Below, piece by piece: positions 15,615-25,446 of a DNA stretch of 64,000 nt. Each line of letters opens with the position of its first letter. The stretch's first letter is position 1. The position numbers and the translations under genes were made by a program. This stretch comes from Sedimentibacter acidaminivorans (lineage in GTDB: Bacteria > Bacillota > Clostridia > Tissierellales > Sedimentibacteraceae): NCBI RefSeq assembly GCF_017873955.1, contig NZ_JAGGKS010000001.1:310001-374000 (forward strand). Direction: 5' to 3'. The notes under the pieces are model-generated. The model saw nothing but the letters and a program-made list of their open reading frames with translations. It was not told the DNA's origin and made no database searches.

Positions 15615-18134
15615 TCACTGTTTTTTTATTTTCAGTAAGTCATCAAGTTTTGTTCGCTTATTCTTTGTACTTCCGTCTATGTTTAATTTATCAAATATCC
15701 GTGATAATTGATTTCGAACCGTTCCATCAGCTAAGTGCAACTCTTCTGCTATTTCCATATTAGTCTTTCTCAATGCTGCTAATTTTGCTATTTCCAACTC
15801 CCTTTTAGATAATCCATAGTCCTCATATTCTCCCCAACATTTTTCTTGTATCTTTTCCTTGCCTTTTTTGAATTCTTTTGATAAGGACTCTATATTGTTC
15901 ATTACCTCTTGGTGTATATTTTTTTCTTTGAGTTCCTTCAACAAATTTCCTATATAAACTTCACTTTCTGCAAAAGGCATTATAATATGATCGGGAGCTG
16001 CCATATTTAATGCATATTTTAGCTCATCTAATGCTTCATTATGCTTATTTAGTTTTTCTAATGCGGCTGATAATTGTATATGCAGCCAAATTTGGCACAT
16101 TACATTATTGTACGCACTGTATATACTTTTACAATCTTCAGATCTTGCAACTACTTCTGTCCACTCACCCTTTGCAAGCAAAATCTGATTGTAATAAGTA
16201 TGAAGCATTGGCAAAGCGGGAAACATAACAAGCGCTTCCGATAACCTTCCTTCTAAAAACCACTTAGGTGAACTTTCAAGATGTTCTAATAAAGAATATA
16301 TAAAACCTTGACTAATCTCCAACGTATTTATAAGGGTATATTGTTTTTCCCTCAATAACCATTCTCTGCAGTCTTCACTGCAGTTTTTTATTTCTTCTAC
16401 ATCTCCCTTTAAAACAGCCATCCTCATAGATAGAATTCTTGAATTTATCATTATGCTGAACTGATTTTTTCTCTTAGCTGCTGCCATTGCCATACGATTT
16501 GATATATCTGCCTCTGTAATCTGACCCCGCTCATAGCATAAATCAGCTAAAAAACTATGTTCTGAACCATTGCCGTGTCCATCAGATATTTGATAATAAT
16601 GGGGCATACATTCCTTCATCTCTTCATTTTCTTTATCTGCCCCACCTACAGTTCGATGGTACATCATAAAAACAGACGGAGCCGAAAACGTCCAAGCACC
16701 CCTTGAGTCTACACTTAAGGATGTTCTGCTAAGTAAAGAATTTGCCCTTCTGTGATATGCACTCATTGCAGATATATTATTATAACTAAGGAAACTTTCC
16801 GATACTTCTGCATCTCCTAAAAGATTGTTTTTTTCTTCTTGGGTTAGTACCTTATCTTGTTCTAAAGATTTAAGCAATAACATCTTCATTCTTTTTAACT
16901 CAGGAATATTGTGAAATGAAAACATCTTTAGCATAGTCGGAGTAATGGCGGAAGGATGTTTCAATATAATTTCCTCAGGACATTCCTTTACCCACTTGAA
17001 AAGGTCCTGGCTATGTTCAGTGTTTAGACTTTTCAATTTATCTTTTTCTATGGTGATAAATATTCCATTCCAATCCTTTGCTTTATAAAATGTATAATAT
17101 GCTTTGATATATTCCCCTGACTTAATATATAAATGACCTAACCTTGAATAATTTTCTTTTCTGTAATCTTCCGACTTTTCAGAGAACTTCTGCCTTGTAC
17201 ATTGCTGTAACATATGATGGTATCTATATATTCCGCAATCGTTCTTAGTTATAAAAGCATTGTTTTTGGTCAAGGATTCAAGTAACTTTATAGCTTCTTC
17301 GTTTTGCCACAGATATATAGCCTGATTTTTAGTAAATTCATCAGTCATCCCGCAAAGAATAAGGAATTCACGACTTTTTTCCGGCAGTGGATCTAGTAAT
17401 ATCCTATTGATTAAAGTAAATATATCTTCAGTATTTGTAAGCCAAGTGCCATTTTGCACGTAGGATTTGAAATTTAAATAGATCATGGAAATCCAACCCT
17501 CACAGAGTTTAGATAGTTCTTTTATCTCTTCCTTATCAGCCTGAATTTCGCAATATTTGCCATAGCCATACAACTCCTGTTCTTTAAGTTTCAAATCTTC
17601 CACAGTTATCTCACACAGGAGGTTTCCCAGACGCATCTTATCTTCTTCACCAAAAATTTGATTGCGAGATAGAAATATTATATGGAATTTTTCTGTCATA
17701 GTTCTGGAAAGAAAGACAACAAGAGGTAATATTTCCTGTTGTCTCAGTATATACAAGTCATCGATTATTAAATAAATCGGAATGTCGCTTTCAGCAAAGG
17801 TATCCTCCAACAATTCTGAAAATATAGAAATACTTCTTGGGTCCTTGGGAAATCCTAAAGCTTTCATTTGTTCTTCCAATATAGGGTATTTTTTAAAAAC
17901 CCTGCATAAACCTGTCCAAAAATCTGTTATGGAATTAGTTACTATCATTTGACGCAGTATTATAGCATCTTTTTCTTTTTTAACTTGTTTTTTTGCCCAC
18001 CAATCTATTGCTGTTGTTTTTCCAAAACCCATTGGTGCAATAATAGTTGCAACTGGATGTCTATTTATTTCGTCTAATCTTCTTTTTAGCCGTTCAGTTA
18101 TGTATATTTGATTTAAACGAAGATTATAATTCAA
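15615..18134 (-). CDS. MalT/LuxR-type ATP-binding transcriptional activator
   Basis: A large STAND-type regulator of 839 residues. The P-loop IIAPMGFGKTTAID lies at about residue 32, the Walker B-like IYLIIDDLYIL at about 120, a helical-repeat sensor follows from about 340 to 740, and a C-terminal LuxR HTH ends the protein (LSKRELEIAKLAALRKTNME, then GTVRNQLSRIFDKLNI). Such proteins bind an inducer with ATP and activate nearby genes. The open frame reaches 18191, but AAAGGAGG eight bases before TTG at 18134 and the family start MNYNLRLNQIYI favour 18134. The likely target is the DUF2442 and SLH surface protein unit just downstream. Confidence 0.85.
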   Translation of the reverse strand: MNYNLRLNQIYITERLKRRLDEINRHPVATIIAPMGFGKTTAIDWWAKKQVKKEKDAIILRQMIVTNSITDFWTGLCRVFKKYPILEEQMKALGFPKDPRSISIFSELLEDTFAESDIPIYLIIDDLYILRQQEILPLVVFLSRTMTEKFHIIFLSRNQIFGEEDKMRLGNLLCEITVEDLKLKEQELYGYGKYCEIQADKEEIKELSKLCEGWISMIYLNFKSYVQNGTWLTNTEDIFTLINRILLDPLPEKSREFLILCGMTDEFTKNQAIYLWQNEEAIKLLESLTKNNAFITKNDCGIYRYHHMLQQCTRQKFSEKSEDYRKENYSRLGHLYIKSGEYIKAYYTFYKAKDWNGIFITIEKDKLKSLNTEHSQDLFKWVKECPEEIILKHPSAITPTMLKMFSFHNIPELKRMKMLLLKSLEQDKVLTQEEKNNLLGDAEVSESFLSYNNISAMSAYHRRANSLLSRTSLSVDSRGAWTFSAPSVFMMYHRTVGGADKENEEMKECMPHYYQISDGHGNGSEHSFLADLCYERGQITEADISNRMAMAAAKRKNQFSIMINSRILSMRMAVLKGDVEEIKNCSEDCREWLLREKQYTLINTLEISQGFIYSLLEHLESSPKWFLEGRLSEALVMFPALPMLHTYYNQILLAKGEWTEVVARSEDCKSIYSAYNNVMCQIWLHIQLSAALEKLNKHNEALDELKYALNMAAPDHIIMPFAESEVYIGNLLKELKEKNIHQEVMNNIESLSKEFKKGKEKIQEKCWGEYEDYGLSKRELEIAKLAALRKTNMEIAEELHLADGTVRNQLSRIFDKLNIDGSTKNKRTKLDDLLKIKKQ

Positions 18135-18295
18135 TAAAAACGCCTCCTTTAAATATCTCCTCAACCATACGAATTTATCTATGCTATCCACTCAACCCTA
18201 ATTTGTTTTTCAGTACCTCGATATGTTTCCTTAAACGTAAAAACACACTTTAAGTTGAGTAGTTGATTTAAATGTTATACCACAAACTCAGTAAA

Positions 18296-18830
18296 TTAAT
18301 CCAATACTGATAACCAAAGTTTTTCTGATTCTATTACCAATTCCGATACCAATTTTATGAAAGGTTCATAGTTCATTGTTGTATGTGAAATATCCAATAC
18401 ATCGTAGTATTTTACCCTATCTTCATTTTTAATAATTATTGGAGTATATCCATTCTTCATTAGTTCAAAATTTAGTAGAAGTCTTGATGTCCTACCGTTT
18501 CCATCAATAAAGGGATGAATTTTTACAAATTCACCATGTAATAATGTTGCCCTTACAACTGGATGGTAATCTATCCAATTATTATAATATTCTTCAATAA
18601 GTTTTAAGTGAATCAATATATCCAAAATCAAATTCTAATCCAAAGTAATTTTTATTAATAACCTCCCTTGCATCAATCGGCTTAGAAGCATGGGAAGGTA
18701 TTGACCAATTCCGGCCAATCTTAACAGCACCTTCGATTCGACCTTCACGGCATAATACTCGTATTCTGCTATCACTTATTCTCCATTTTTTGCTTGCTTC
18801 TTTTATACTTATATAGTTCATCAATTTCAC
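18296..18830 (-). pseudogene. HTH-Fic protein with internal deletion
   Basis: The first frame (18830-18594) encodes an N-terminal excisionase-like helix-turn-helix (YISIKEASKKWRISDSRIRV, GRNWSIP), as found at the front of one class of Fic proteins, and breaks off after FDFGYIDSLK. A second frame overlaps it near 18600 and holds the catalytic end: YHPVVRATLLHGEF, the AMP-transfer motif HPFIDGNGRTSR, and the C-terminal helices. Between the halves about 120-130 residues are missing, including the region that normally carries the inhibitory (S/T)xxxE(G/N) helix. The frames do not join. This is a deletion pseudogene, not an intact toxin-type AMPylator. Confidence 0.75.
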
Positions 18831-18848
18831 CCCATAATCATTTTAAAC

Positions 18849-21119
18849 CTATATCGGAATAATATTTTTGAAAAAACCTATTTCTTCTAAATTACTTATC
18901 TTATTTAGTATTTCATCTTCAAATACAATCTCATCTCCAATCGCGAATCCATATTGTATACGGTTATTAATTTCATCAGTCCAGGTAACGGAACCTATAG
19001 AATCATTTAAGAAAAACATATTTCTAATATCAACATTGTTTAGTCCCCTCACATAAATTATCAGTTCATTTTCATATATTGCAAAATTTTCAGCTTCATT
19101 ATCCTGACCAAAGGAGCTTCCTGACGACCAAAATCTATTTTCACCATTTTTATCTATTAAAGGATATAAATTTGGTAATTCTACCTTCTTATTACTGATG
19201 TTATCAGGATATTCAATATACAATCTATAATTTACCTTTCTAAAATCAGCTTTTTCAGGATTATCTACTTGCTGCTTATCTAATGCTGAATATTCTTCAT
19301 CAGTTAAAGAAGAAACTACAATACCTGAATATATGGGATTTGGAACTGTGCCTACATAACTAAGATTATGAATATCCCTATAGTCATCATATGTAATAAA
19401 CTTAATTTTTTCATATGGCTTTTCAACATAGTATTTTGAGTGTATCTTGTACACATAATATATTTCTTTATTATCCCCATTGTTGTCAATTTCAATTTTA
19501 ATAAAGTATGGAGTCTTTGGAATATCACTGTAAGAAGTTTCTCCAGTAGGATCTCCATTGTTTAACTTTAATATTGTATCTATCTTAGCATTGGTATCAA
19601 TTATTTCTCTTGTAAATACCAAATCATAGTCTTCATAACCATATAACTTTACACTGCTTGACAGCAATGCTGAATTAACTTCTGAATCTCTGCCAACTTC
19701 CAAGGGCATTAAAAATTCATAAATTTTGTATGTATCGTCTTCAGTACTTTTTCCAACAATATAATTTCGAGAATAAACACCATCCCCCCATTGAGGAAGA
19801 TACAATGATTTATTAAAACTATGCTTTTGTGTATATACTGCATTAATTATTTCATATTCTGTTAAATTATATTTTTCAATTATTTGTTCAACATTTTGAG
19901 ATTGTTTACCAGGTACAGTGCTTAAACTATGCAATACATAACTGGTGTAATTTTCCTGGTCTGTGTTCTCGCTTTCATTTTCTAGGCTGATCCTTAATGG
20001 CTCAATGTTGGCTAGTATATCTTTTTTCTTGTAAATTTCTCCATTAACAGAATAAAGAAAATCAAGATAAATTAATTCTTCTTGTTTATTTTTCGGCGTA
20101 TCCTCAGAAATAAAATATTTATCCCCCAATTTTACAAATGAAGTTCCGCTAAATTTATAAGAATCATCTTTTGTAATTGGAGATTTTGAATCAGTCCCGA
20201 ATGATACTGCCACAGCAATAACAATAACAGCAGCTAGAATAACAAACCAAAAGGATGGCTCTCTATAATTCAATACATTTTTAATTCTTGATTTTACGTT
20301 ACCTTCCCCAAATGCCAATGGACTTAACAATCCATTTTGTTTTACTGAAAAAGACAGCAATGACCTGGAATAATCAGCTCGTATATCTTCGTCCGTATGC
20401 TTCATAACACTTTCATCACAAGACATCTCCATGTCCTTTGCCATAAGATAGTACGACAACCAAATAACAGGATTAAACCAATGAATGACAAGAATGAAAA
20501 AGGCAATTGGTTTAATTAAATAATCATAGCGTTTTATATGAATTTCTTCATGTTTGATAATATAGCTCATTTCATTTTCAGATATATTGTTAGGAACTAT
20601 AATTTTAGGATTAATAATACCCAATACAAAGGCTGTATTAATGCGGTCAGTTTCAAATATGTTATCATAAACCAATGTAGCCGTAGAAAGATTATGATTT
20701 AATTTTATATATGTAATTATTCCGTATGCTACAAGTGCTATAATTCCTAATATCCATATAATAGAAGCTATTTCTGTTGCAACTTCCATTGGATTTATAC
20801 TCACTGCTGTATCCACAGGAATCAGTGTTGCCTTAATAGTCTGTTTAACTGAATTGTTTATGATGTTATTAGTGACATTTATTTCAGGAGCTTTAGTGTT
20901 AACGATATCAATAGGCATCGGATTATCTTTTGATGGCATGAGGCTTAAAGCACTTTCCAATGAAAAAGGACAAACTAATCGAAACAAAACAACTGACCAA
21001 AGTGCATAAGAAAAAATCTTAGGAGCCTTATTTAATAATAATCTGGCAACTATAACTGCCAAGACAGCAAAGCTCGCTGTAAAGCTCCTGTATAAAACTT
21101 TTAAGAAAATGCTACTCAT
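18849..21119 (-). CDS. BlaR1-type M56 membrane metalloprotease sensor
   Basis: A 756-residue membrane protein. Helices at about 5-60, 115-150 and 205-230 surround a zinc-protease site with HEEIHIKRYD at about 190 and a later DMEMSCDESV. A further helix near 285-305 (FWFVILAAVIVIAVAVSFG) leads into a C-terminal extracytoplasmic region of about 440 residues. That region does not show the SxxK/KTG penicillin-binding motifs of true BlaR1, so the signal is probably not a beta-lactam. It overlaps the BlaI-type gene by 4 bp, the usual coupling. It is expected to destroy the repressor when triggered. Confidence 0.85.
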   Translation of the reverse strand: MSSIFLKVLYRSFTASFAVLAVIVARLLLNKAPKIFSYALWSVVLFRLVCPFSLESALSLMPSKDNPMPIDIVNTKAPEINVTNNIINNSVKQTIKATLIPVDTAVSINPMEVATEIASIIWILGIIALVAYGIITYIKLNHNLSTATLVYDNIFETDRINTAFVLGIINPKIIVPNNISENEMSYIIKHEEIHIKRYDYLIKPIAFFILVIHWFNPVIWLSYYLMAKDMEMSCDESVMKHTDEDIRADYSRSLLSFSVKQNGLLSPLAFGEGNVKSRIKNVLNYREPSFWFVILAAVIVIAVAVSFGTDSKSPITKDDSYKFSGTSFVKLGDKYFISEDTPKNKQEELIYLDFLYSVNGEIYKKKDILANIEPLRISLENESENTDQENYTSYVLHSLSTVPGKQSQNVEQIIEKYNLTEYEIINAVYTQKHSFNKSLYLPQWGDGVYSRNYIVGKSTEDDTYKIYEFLMPLEVGRDSEVNSALLSSSVKLYGYEDYDLVFTREIIDTNAKIDTILKLNNGDPTGETSYSDIPKTPYFIKIEIDNNGDNKEIYYVYKIHSKYYVEKPYEKIKFITYDDYRDIHNLSYVGTVPNPIYSGIVVSSLTDEEYSALDKQQVDNPEKADFRKVNYRLYIEYPDNISNKKVELPNLYPLIDKNGENRFWSSGSSFGQDNEAENFAIYENELIIYVRGLNNVDIRNMFFLNDSIGSVTWTDEINNRIQYGFAIGDEIVFEDEILNKISNLEEIGFFKNIIPI

Positions 21120-21475
21120 TTCGAAGCCTCCTCAATCATTTTCTTTATTTCTTCAGCTTCTTTTTTTGTCAATTTTTTATCCTTTAGAAATGCTGCCAAA
21201 AATGATGGAAGTGAATTATCAAAGGATTTTTCTAAGAGTGTTTCGCTTTCATGTTTTTGAACTTGTTCTTTAGTTATTAGAGATTTAACAATAGCATTTT
21301 CATTTATTAATATTCCTCGCTCTGATAACTTTCTTATCATAGTGTAGGTCGTTGATTTTTTCCATCCTAGTTTTTCTAAGCATACTTTTGATAGCTCAGT
21401 AGAATTAACAGGCTCCAACTCCCAAATAATATCTAAAAATTTGTATTCCGCATCAAAAAGTTTAAATTCTTCCAT
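21116..21475 (-). CDS. BlaI/MecI-type transcriptional repressor
   Basis: A 119-residue winged-helix repressor (LDIIWELEPVNSTELSKVCL, WKKSTTYTMIRKLSERGIL) with a C-terminal dimerisation helix region (KKEAEEIKKMIEEA). AAGGAG lies nine bases before the ATG. It forms an operon with the M56 protease and is likely autoregulated through the dyad at 21492-21507. No beta-lactamase gene is adjacent; the regulon must lie elsewhere or consist of this pair only. Confidence 0.9.
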   Translation of the reverse strand: MEEFKLFDAEYKFLDIIWELEPVNSTELSKVCLEKLGWKKSTTYTMIRKLSERGILINENAIVKSLITKEQVQKHESETLLEKSFDNSLPSFLAAFLKDKKLTKKEAEEIKKMIEEASK

Positions 21476-21491
21476 AATATTACACTCCTTA

Positions 21492-21507
21492 GTTTATTTC
21501 GATAAAC
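21492..21507. promoter_or_regulatory. BlaI-type operator
   Basis: GTTTAT-TTCG-ATAAAC is a perfect 6-bp inverted repeat 17 bp before the repressor ATG, beside the ribosome site. Its position suits a repressor site for the operon. Confidence 0.6.
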
Positions 21508-21521
21508 CTTCCTAATTAAGT

Positions 21522-21979
21522 CTACCACAATAAACCCGTTGTGTAAAGAAGAATAAAGCTTTGAATCCCAATCTTTGTCTTAACCAAAATATTCTCTATC
21601 GCATATCCAATAGCATAGTAAATAAATTTAGGAATGTCATAAATTATTTTTGAACATTCCTTGAGCTCCTTGAAAAATATACAATCAGTTTTTTCAGATA
21701 CCACTTTTCCTATAAGTGTCTGTCCTGTTTCCATTTTAAAATTATCGTTATTGTGGGGGAAACTTCGTCCTTGATTGCAAAATCCTTTGTCAGCACAAAC
21801 TCGGTGCCTTGCTTTTCCATTGGAATTTTTTCTTCACTGAATTTTAGGAATACCGCAGTTGTTTCAGTAAGTGTTTTTGGCTGTAATTTAAAAGTTACAA
21901 GCACTTTCAGTGTTTGCAGGTTGAACTCACCGATTTTTGACTCAAATTCCGTCCTTAAACCACTATATGTTGTGGTCAA
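21522..21979 (-). pseudogene. Frameshifted hypothetical gene
   Basis: Two overlapping minus-strand frames follow RlmD directly. The first (21979-21710, TTG start) reads LRTEFESKIGEFNLQTLKVL and ends in VSPTITIILKWKQDRHL. The second (from 21734) continues in a protein-like way, METGQTLIGKVVSEKT. A slip in the A-rich run near 21735 would join them as TIILK-METGQTLIGK. The product would be a small beta-rich protein of about 150 residues with no recognised family. A single sequencing or replication error could explain the break. Confidence 0.4.
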
Positions 21980-21985
21980 GTCTTA

Positions 21986-23356
21986 TCATTTCTCCTCTGA
22001 ACCACAATTTGTCATCAGAATTATACTCTCAACGTGTGTGGACCACGGAAATTGATCTACTGTTTGTATTTTTTCTAACTTGTAGTTTGCATTTTCCAGA
22101 AGCTTTACATCTCTTGCTAAAGTTGATGGGTTACATGATACATATACAACTTTATTTGGTGACATTTTTATTATTGTATCTATTACTTCTTTTTCACAAC
22201 CTTTTCTAGGTGGATCTAATATTATAACATCTGGCACGATGTTTTTATTATAAAGCATTGGTAATATTTTCTCTGTTTTACCTGCAAAAAATTCAGTGTT
22301 TTCAATATGATTAAATCTTGCATTTTCTATAGCATTTATTATGGATTGTTCTACTATTTCAACTCCATATACCTTTTTTGCATGTTTTGCTGCCATAAGT
22401 GAGATAGTTCCAATTCCACAATATAAATCAAAGCAAATATCATCTGGTTTTAACTCTGCATAATCTAAAGCAATTTTATAAAGTCTTTGCGTTTGTTGAG
22501 AATTAATTTGAAAAAATGTATCTGGTGATATGGTGAAAATCAAATTATCAATTGTATCATTAATAATTCCTTCTCCAAATAGTGTTATATTTTTATTGCC
22601 CATTATTAAGTTTGTATTTTTATTGTTAATGTTCTGAACAACAGTTTTAATTTCCTTAATCTTTGATGTTAATTCTTTTAATATTGTATCTTTGTTGGGA
22701 AAATATTCTGTATTGGTCACAATAATCAACATTATTTCATTTTGCTTATTGCTTCTAATTACAAGATTACGGATTATTCCTTTGCTTGTTTTTTTGTCAT
22801 ATGGTTCTATATTGTATTTTTTCATAGCACTCTTAAAAAATTTTATAATTTCATCTGCTTGTTTATTTTGCAGCATGCAACTGCTTATATCTACAGTGTT
22901 ATAGGTTTTTTCTTCATATGGTCCTATAACTATTTCATCATTTTTTTTAGTTACAGAAAATGCTGTTTTATTTCTATATCTAAAAGGTTCTTCCATTCCT
23001 ATTGTATCATTTATAATTGTTTCATCTATATTTACCGATGTTCTTTTTAATTCATTTATTACTCTATTTTTTTTATATATAAGTTGTTCTTTATAATCCA
23101 TGTGCATAAGCTTACATCCACCACATTGAGTAGAATATTTACACGAAGGGTCAACCCTATCATTAGATTTTTTAATTATTTTCAACAATTTCCCAATTGC
23201 ATAATTTTTCTTCTTTTGCGATATTTTTATTTTAACAAAATCTCCAGTTATAGTACCTTCAACAAAAACTACAAAATCATCAACTTTGGCAACACCTTTT
23301 CCTTCATAATTTATATCCATTATATTTACTTCAATTATTTGTCCAATTTCTAACAT
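21986..23356 (-). CDS. rlmD: 23S rRNA (uracil-5-)-methyltransferase RlmD family
   Basis: SAM-dependent RNA m5U methyltransferase of about 456 residues. It has an N-terminal TRAM domain (IDINYEGKGVAKVDDFVVFV-like), a cluster site C-x5-C-x2-C (CKYSTQCGGC) with a further upstream-type Cys, the SAM region DLYCGIGTISL, the FFQINSQQTQ motif, DPPRKGC, and the catalytic-Cys motif SCNPSTLARD. The open frame runs to 23458, but AGGAG six bases before the ATG at 23356 and the family start MLEIGQ fix the start there. RlmD and RlmCD cannot be separated here; the target is a uridine of 23S rRNA. A monocistronic housekeeping gene. Confidence 0.9.
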   Translation of the reverse strand: MLEIGQIIEVNIMDINYEGKGVAKVDDFVVFVEGTITGDFVKIKISQKKKNYAIGKLLKIIKKSNDRVDPSCKYSTQCGGCKLMHMDYKEQLIYKKNRVINELKRTSVNIDETIINDTIGMEEPFRYRNKTAFSVTKKNDEIVIGPYEEKTYNTVDISSCMLQNKQADEIIKFFKSAMKKYNIEPYDKKTSKGIIRNLVIRSNKQNEIMLIIVTNTEYFPNKDTILKELTSKIKEIKTVVQNINNKNTNLIMGNKNITLFGEGIINDTIDNLIFTISPDTFFQINSQQTQRLYKIALDYAELKPDDICFDLYCGIGTISLMAAKHAKKVYGVEIVEQSIINAIENARFNHIENTEFFAGKTEKILPMLYNKNIVPDVIILDPPRKGCEKEVIDTIIKMSPNKVVYVSCNPSTLARDVKLLENANYKLEKIQTVDQFPWSTHVESIILMTNCGSEEK

Positions 23357-23433
23357 GTTTACTCCTACTTTTTTATTTACTTCAATTATACTATCCATAT
23401 CCTTATTGTCAACACAAATTGGTGCACAAAAAA

Positions 23434-23460
23434 ACATGGAAAATATCAATATCTCCATGT
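23434..23460 (-). terminator. Terminator of the TRAP operon
   Basis: ACATGGA/TCCATGT (23434-23440 with 23454-23460) with an inner GATAT/ATATC helix is followed on the minus strand by TTTTTTTG. It lies 25 bp after the permease stop. Confidence 0.8.
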
Positions 23461-23484
23461 CTTTTCTTATTTTCGAATATATCT

Positions 23485-25446
23485 TTATGCTTTATTTGCT
23501 AGTTCTTTTTTCGCCTTTGATTTTTGTAAGATTATTAGTAATACAAGTATCGCTAATCCTATAAAATCCTGATATACATTTTCAGTAATCAACAATAGTG
23601 ATCCTACGAATACTACTGGTTTAAAAAGCATAGGGAGCTTTGTATACACATAACCCTCTGTAGCTATTCCAATCATCAAAACACCTATAATAGATGTAAT
23701 TACTACACGAATTGCTAGCAAAGGTGTAGTATCTATTAATAGCAATGCTGAATTATAGACAAACATGTATGGTACTATGAATCCTGCTAATGATAATTTA
23801 ACTGATTGCAAACCAGTCTTCATTGGGTCTCCGCCTGAAATTCCAGCCGCTGCAAATGAAGCAAGTGCAACTGGTGGTGTTATATTAGCAAACATTGCAA
23901 AGTAGAATACAAACATGTGTGCCGCTATATTGGGAACTCCTAATTGAATTAATGCTGGTGCTGCAATTGTTGCAGTAATTAAATATGCTGGTATTGATGG
24001 TAATCCCATTCCTAATATCATACATGTAATCATTGTCAATACTAATGTTGCTAACAAATGTGAACTACCAATCTGAATAATTGCATTGGCCATGTTTAAC
24101 CCAAATCCTGTTAAACTTACAACTCCAATTATAATTCCAACAACTGCACATGCAACTGCTACTGATACCACCGAGCGTGTACCTTCTTCAAATGCATCAA
24201 GTATATCTTTTACGCTCATTCTAGTTTCAGGTCTAATCATACTTACTGCAATTGTAACTATTATTGTTAGAAATGCTGAAAATATAACTGTTTTTCCGCT
24301 GAACAAAAGCATATAAAGCAAGAATATAATCGGTATTATTAAATGTCCTCTTGCCTTCATTACTTCTTTTACTTTTGGTAAATCGGCCTTAGGAATACCT
24401 TCTAAATTATTTTTAGATGCTCTCAATTGAACCTGAATCAATATTCCCAAATAATATAACAATGCTGGTATTGCTGCACTTATAACTATAACGCCATATT
24501 TTACACCTAGCATTTCTGCCATAATAAATGCTGCTGCTCCCATTATAGGAGGTAATAGCTGCCCACCAACTGATGATGAAGCCTCAACTGAACCTGCGAA
24601 TTCTTTACTGTATCCTGTTTTTTTCATCAAAGGAATCGTAAATGCTCCTGTTGTTACAACATTTGCAACTGCTGAACCATTTATACTTCCTAAAAATCCA
24701 CTTGCTATAACTGCAACTTTTGCTGGACCACCTTTTGTATGTCCTGCAAGTGCAAGAGCTATATCGTTAAAAAACTGTCCCATTCCAGACTTATTCATTA
24801 TTGAACCAAACAATATAAATAAGAATATATAACTAGCTGCAACATTAACTGAGGTTCCGTAAATTCCCTCTGTATTTATAAAAATATGGTTTACTAGCTT
24901 TGTCCAATTGTAACCTCTATGAGCAAATATGCCTGGCATTGATTGCCCATAAAGACCATAAAGCATGAACAAAATACTTAATATGACAAGTGGCCACCCT
25001 GAGATTCTTCTTGATGCCTCTAGCACTGTAAACACAAGTATAGTACCCATAATTATATCCATAGTATTTGGTGAACCCATTCTATTAATAAAATTACTGT
25101 AATCTAACCAAACATACGCAGCTACTGCTAATGCTAAAACTGCAAAAATAATATCATACCATGTTGGTTTTTTCCTGCTTGTATTTTTTGTAGCAGGATA
25201 TAAAAAGAATGTCATAAATAACATCATTGCAACGTGTAATGACCTGTGTTTATGTGTTGCTGGATAACCTATAAACGAAGTAATAAAATGATATAAAGCT
25301 ATAATTATTGCGATCCAAAATATTGATTTTGCTAGTGTTTTACTTTCAAATTTCCTGGTCTTTGACTCTTTATCAAACTTTTCTAACAGCTCAGTTTGTT
25401 GAGCTTCTATATTTTTGTCTTTGGCGTCTAGTGAAATCTTGGCCAT
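23485..25446 (-). CDS. TRAP transporter fused 4TM/12TM permease (TAXI type)
   Basis: A 653-residue polytopic membrane protein in which the small (DctQ-like, about 40-180) and large (DctM-like, about 180-600) TRAP subunits are fused, as usual for TAXI systems. Motifs include GSINGSAVANVVTTGAFTIP, SVGGQLLPPIMGAAAF and GMGLPSIPAYLI. It imports an organic acid or amino-acid-like solute using an ion gradient, taking it from the TAXI binding protein encoded first in the operon. Its start overlaps the DUF1850 gene by 19 bp, indicating translational coupling. The substrate is not known. Confidence 0.92.
   Translation of the reverse strand: MAKISLDAKDKNIEAQQTELLEKFDKESKTRKFESKTLAKSIFWIAIIIALYHFITSFIGYPATHKHRSLHVAMMLFMTFFLYPATKNTSRKKPTWYDIIFAVLALAVAAYVWLDYSNFINRMGSPNTMDIIMGTILVFTVLEASRRISGWPLVILSILFMLYGLYGQSMPGIFAHRGYNWTKLVNHIFINTEGIYGTSVNVAASYIFLFILFGSIMNKSGMGQFFNDIALALAGHTKGGPAKVAVIASGFLGSINGSAVANVVTTGAFTIPLMKKTGYSKEFAGSVEASSSVGGQLLPPIMGAAAFIMAEMLGVKYGVIVISAAIPALLYYLGILIQVQLRASKNNLEGIPKADLPKVKEVMKARGHLIIPIIFLLYMLLFSGKTVIFSAFLTIIVTIAVSMIRPETRMSVKDILDAFEEGTRSVVSVAVACAVVGIIIGVVSLTGFGLNMANAIIQIGSSHLLATLVLTMITCMILGMGLPSIPAYLITATIAAPALIQLGVPNIAAHMFVFYFAMFANITPPVALASFAAAGISGGDPMKTGLQSVKLSLAGFIVPYMFVYNSALLLIDTTPLLAIRVVITSIIGVLMIGIATEGYVYTKLPMLFKPVVFVGSLLLITENVYQDFIGLAILVLLIILQKSKAKKELANKA

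Noticed and set aside
18296-18830. Intact Fic toxin-antitoxin system
   Set aside because: The two frames are halves of one HTH-Fic protein with a missing centre; there is no separate antitoxin.
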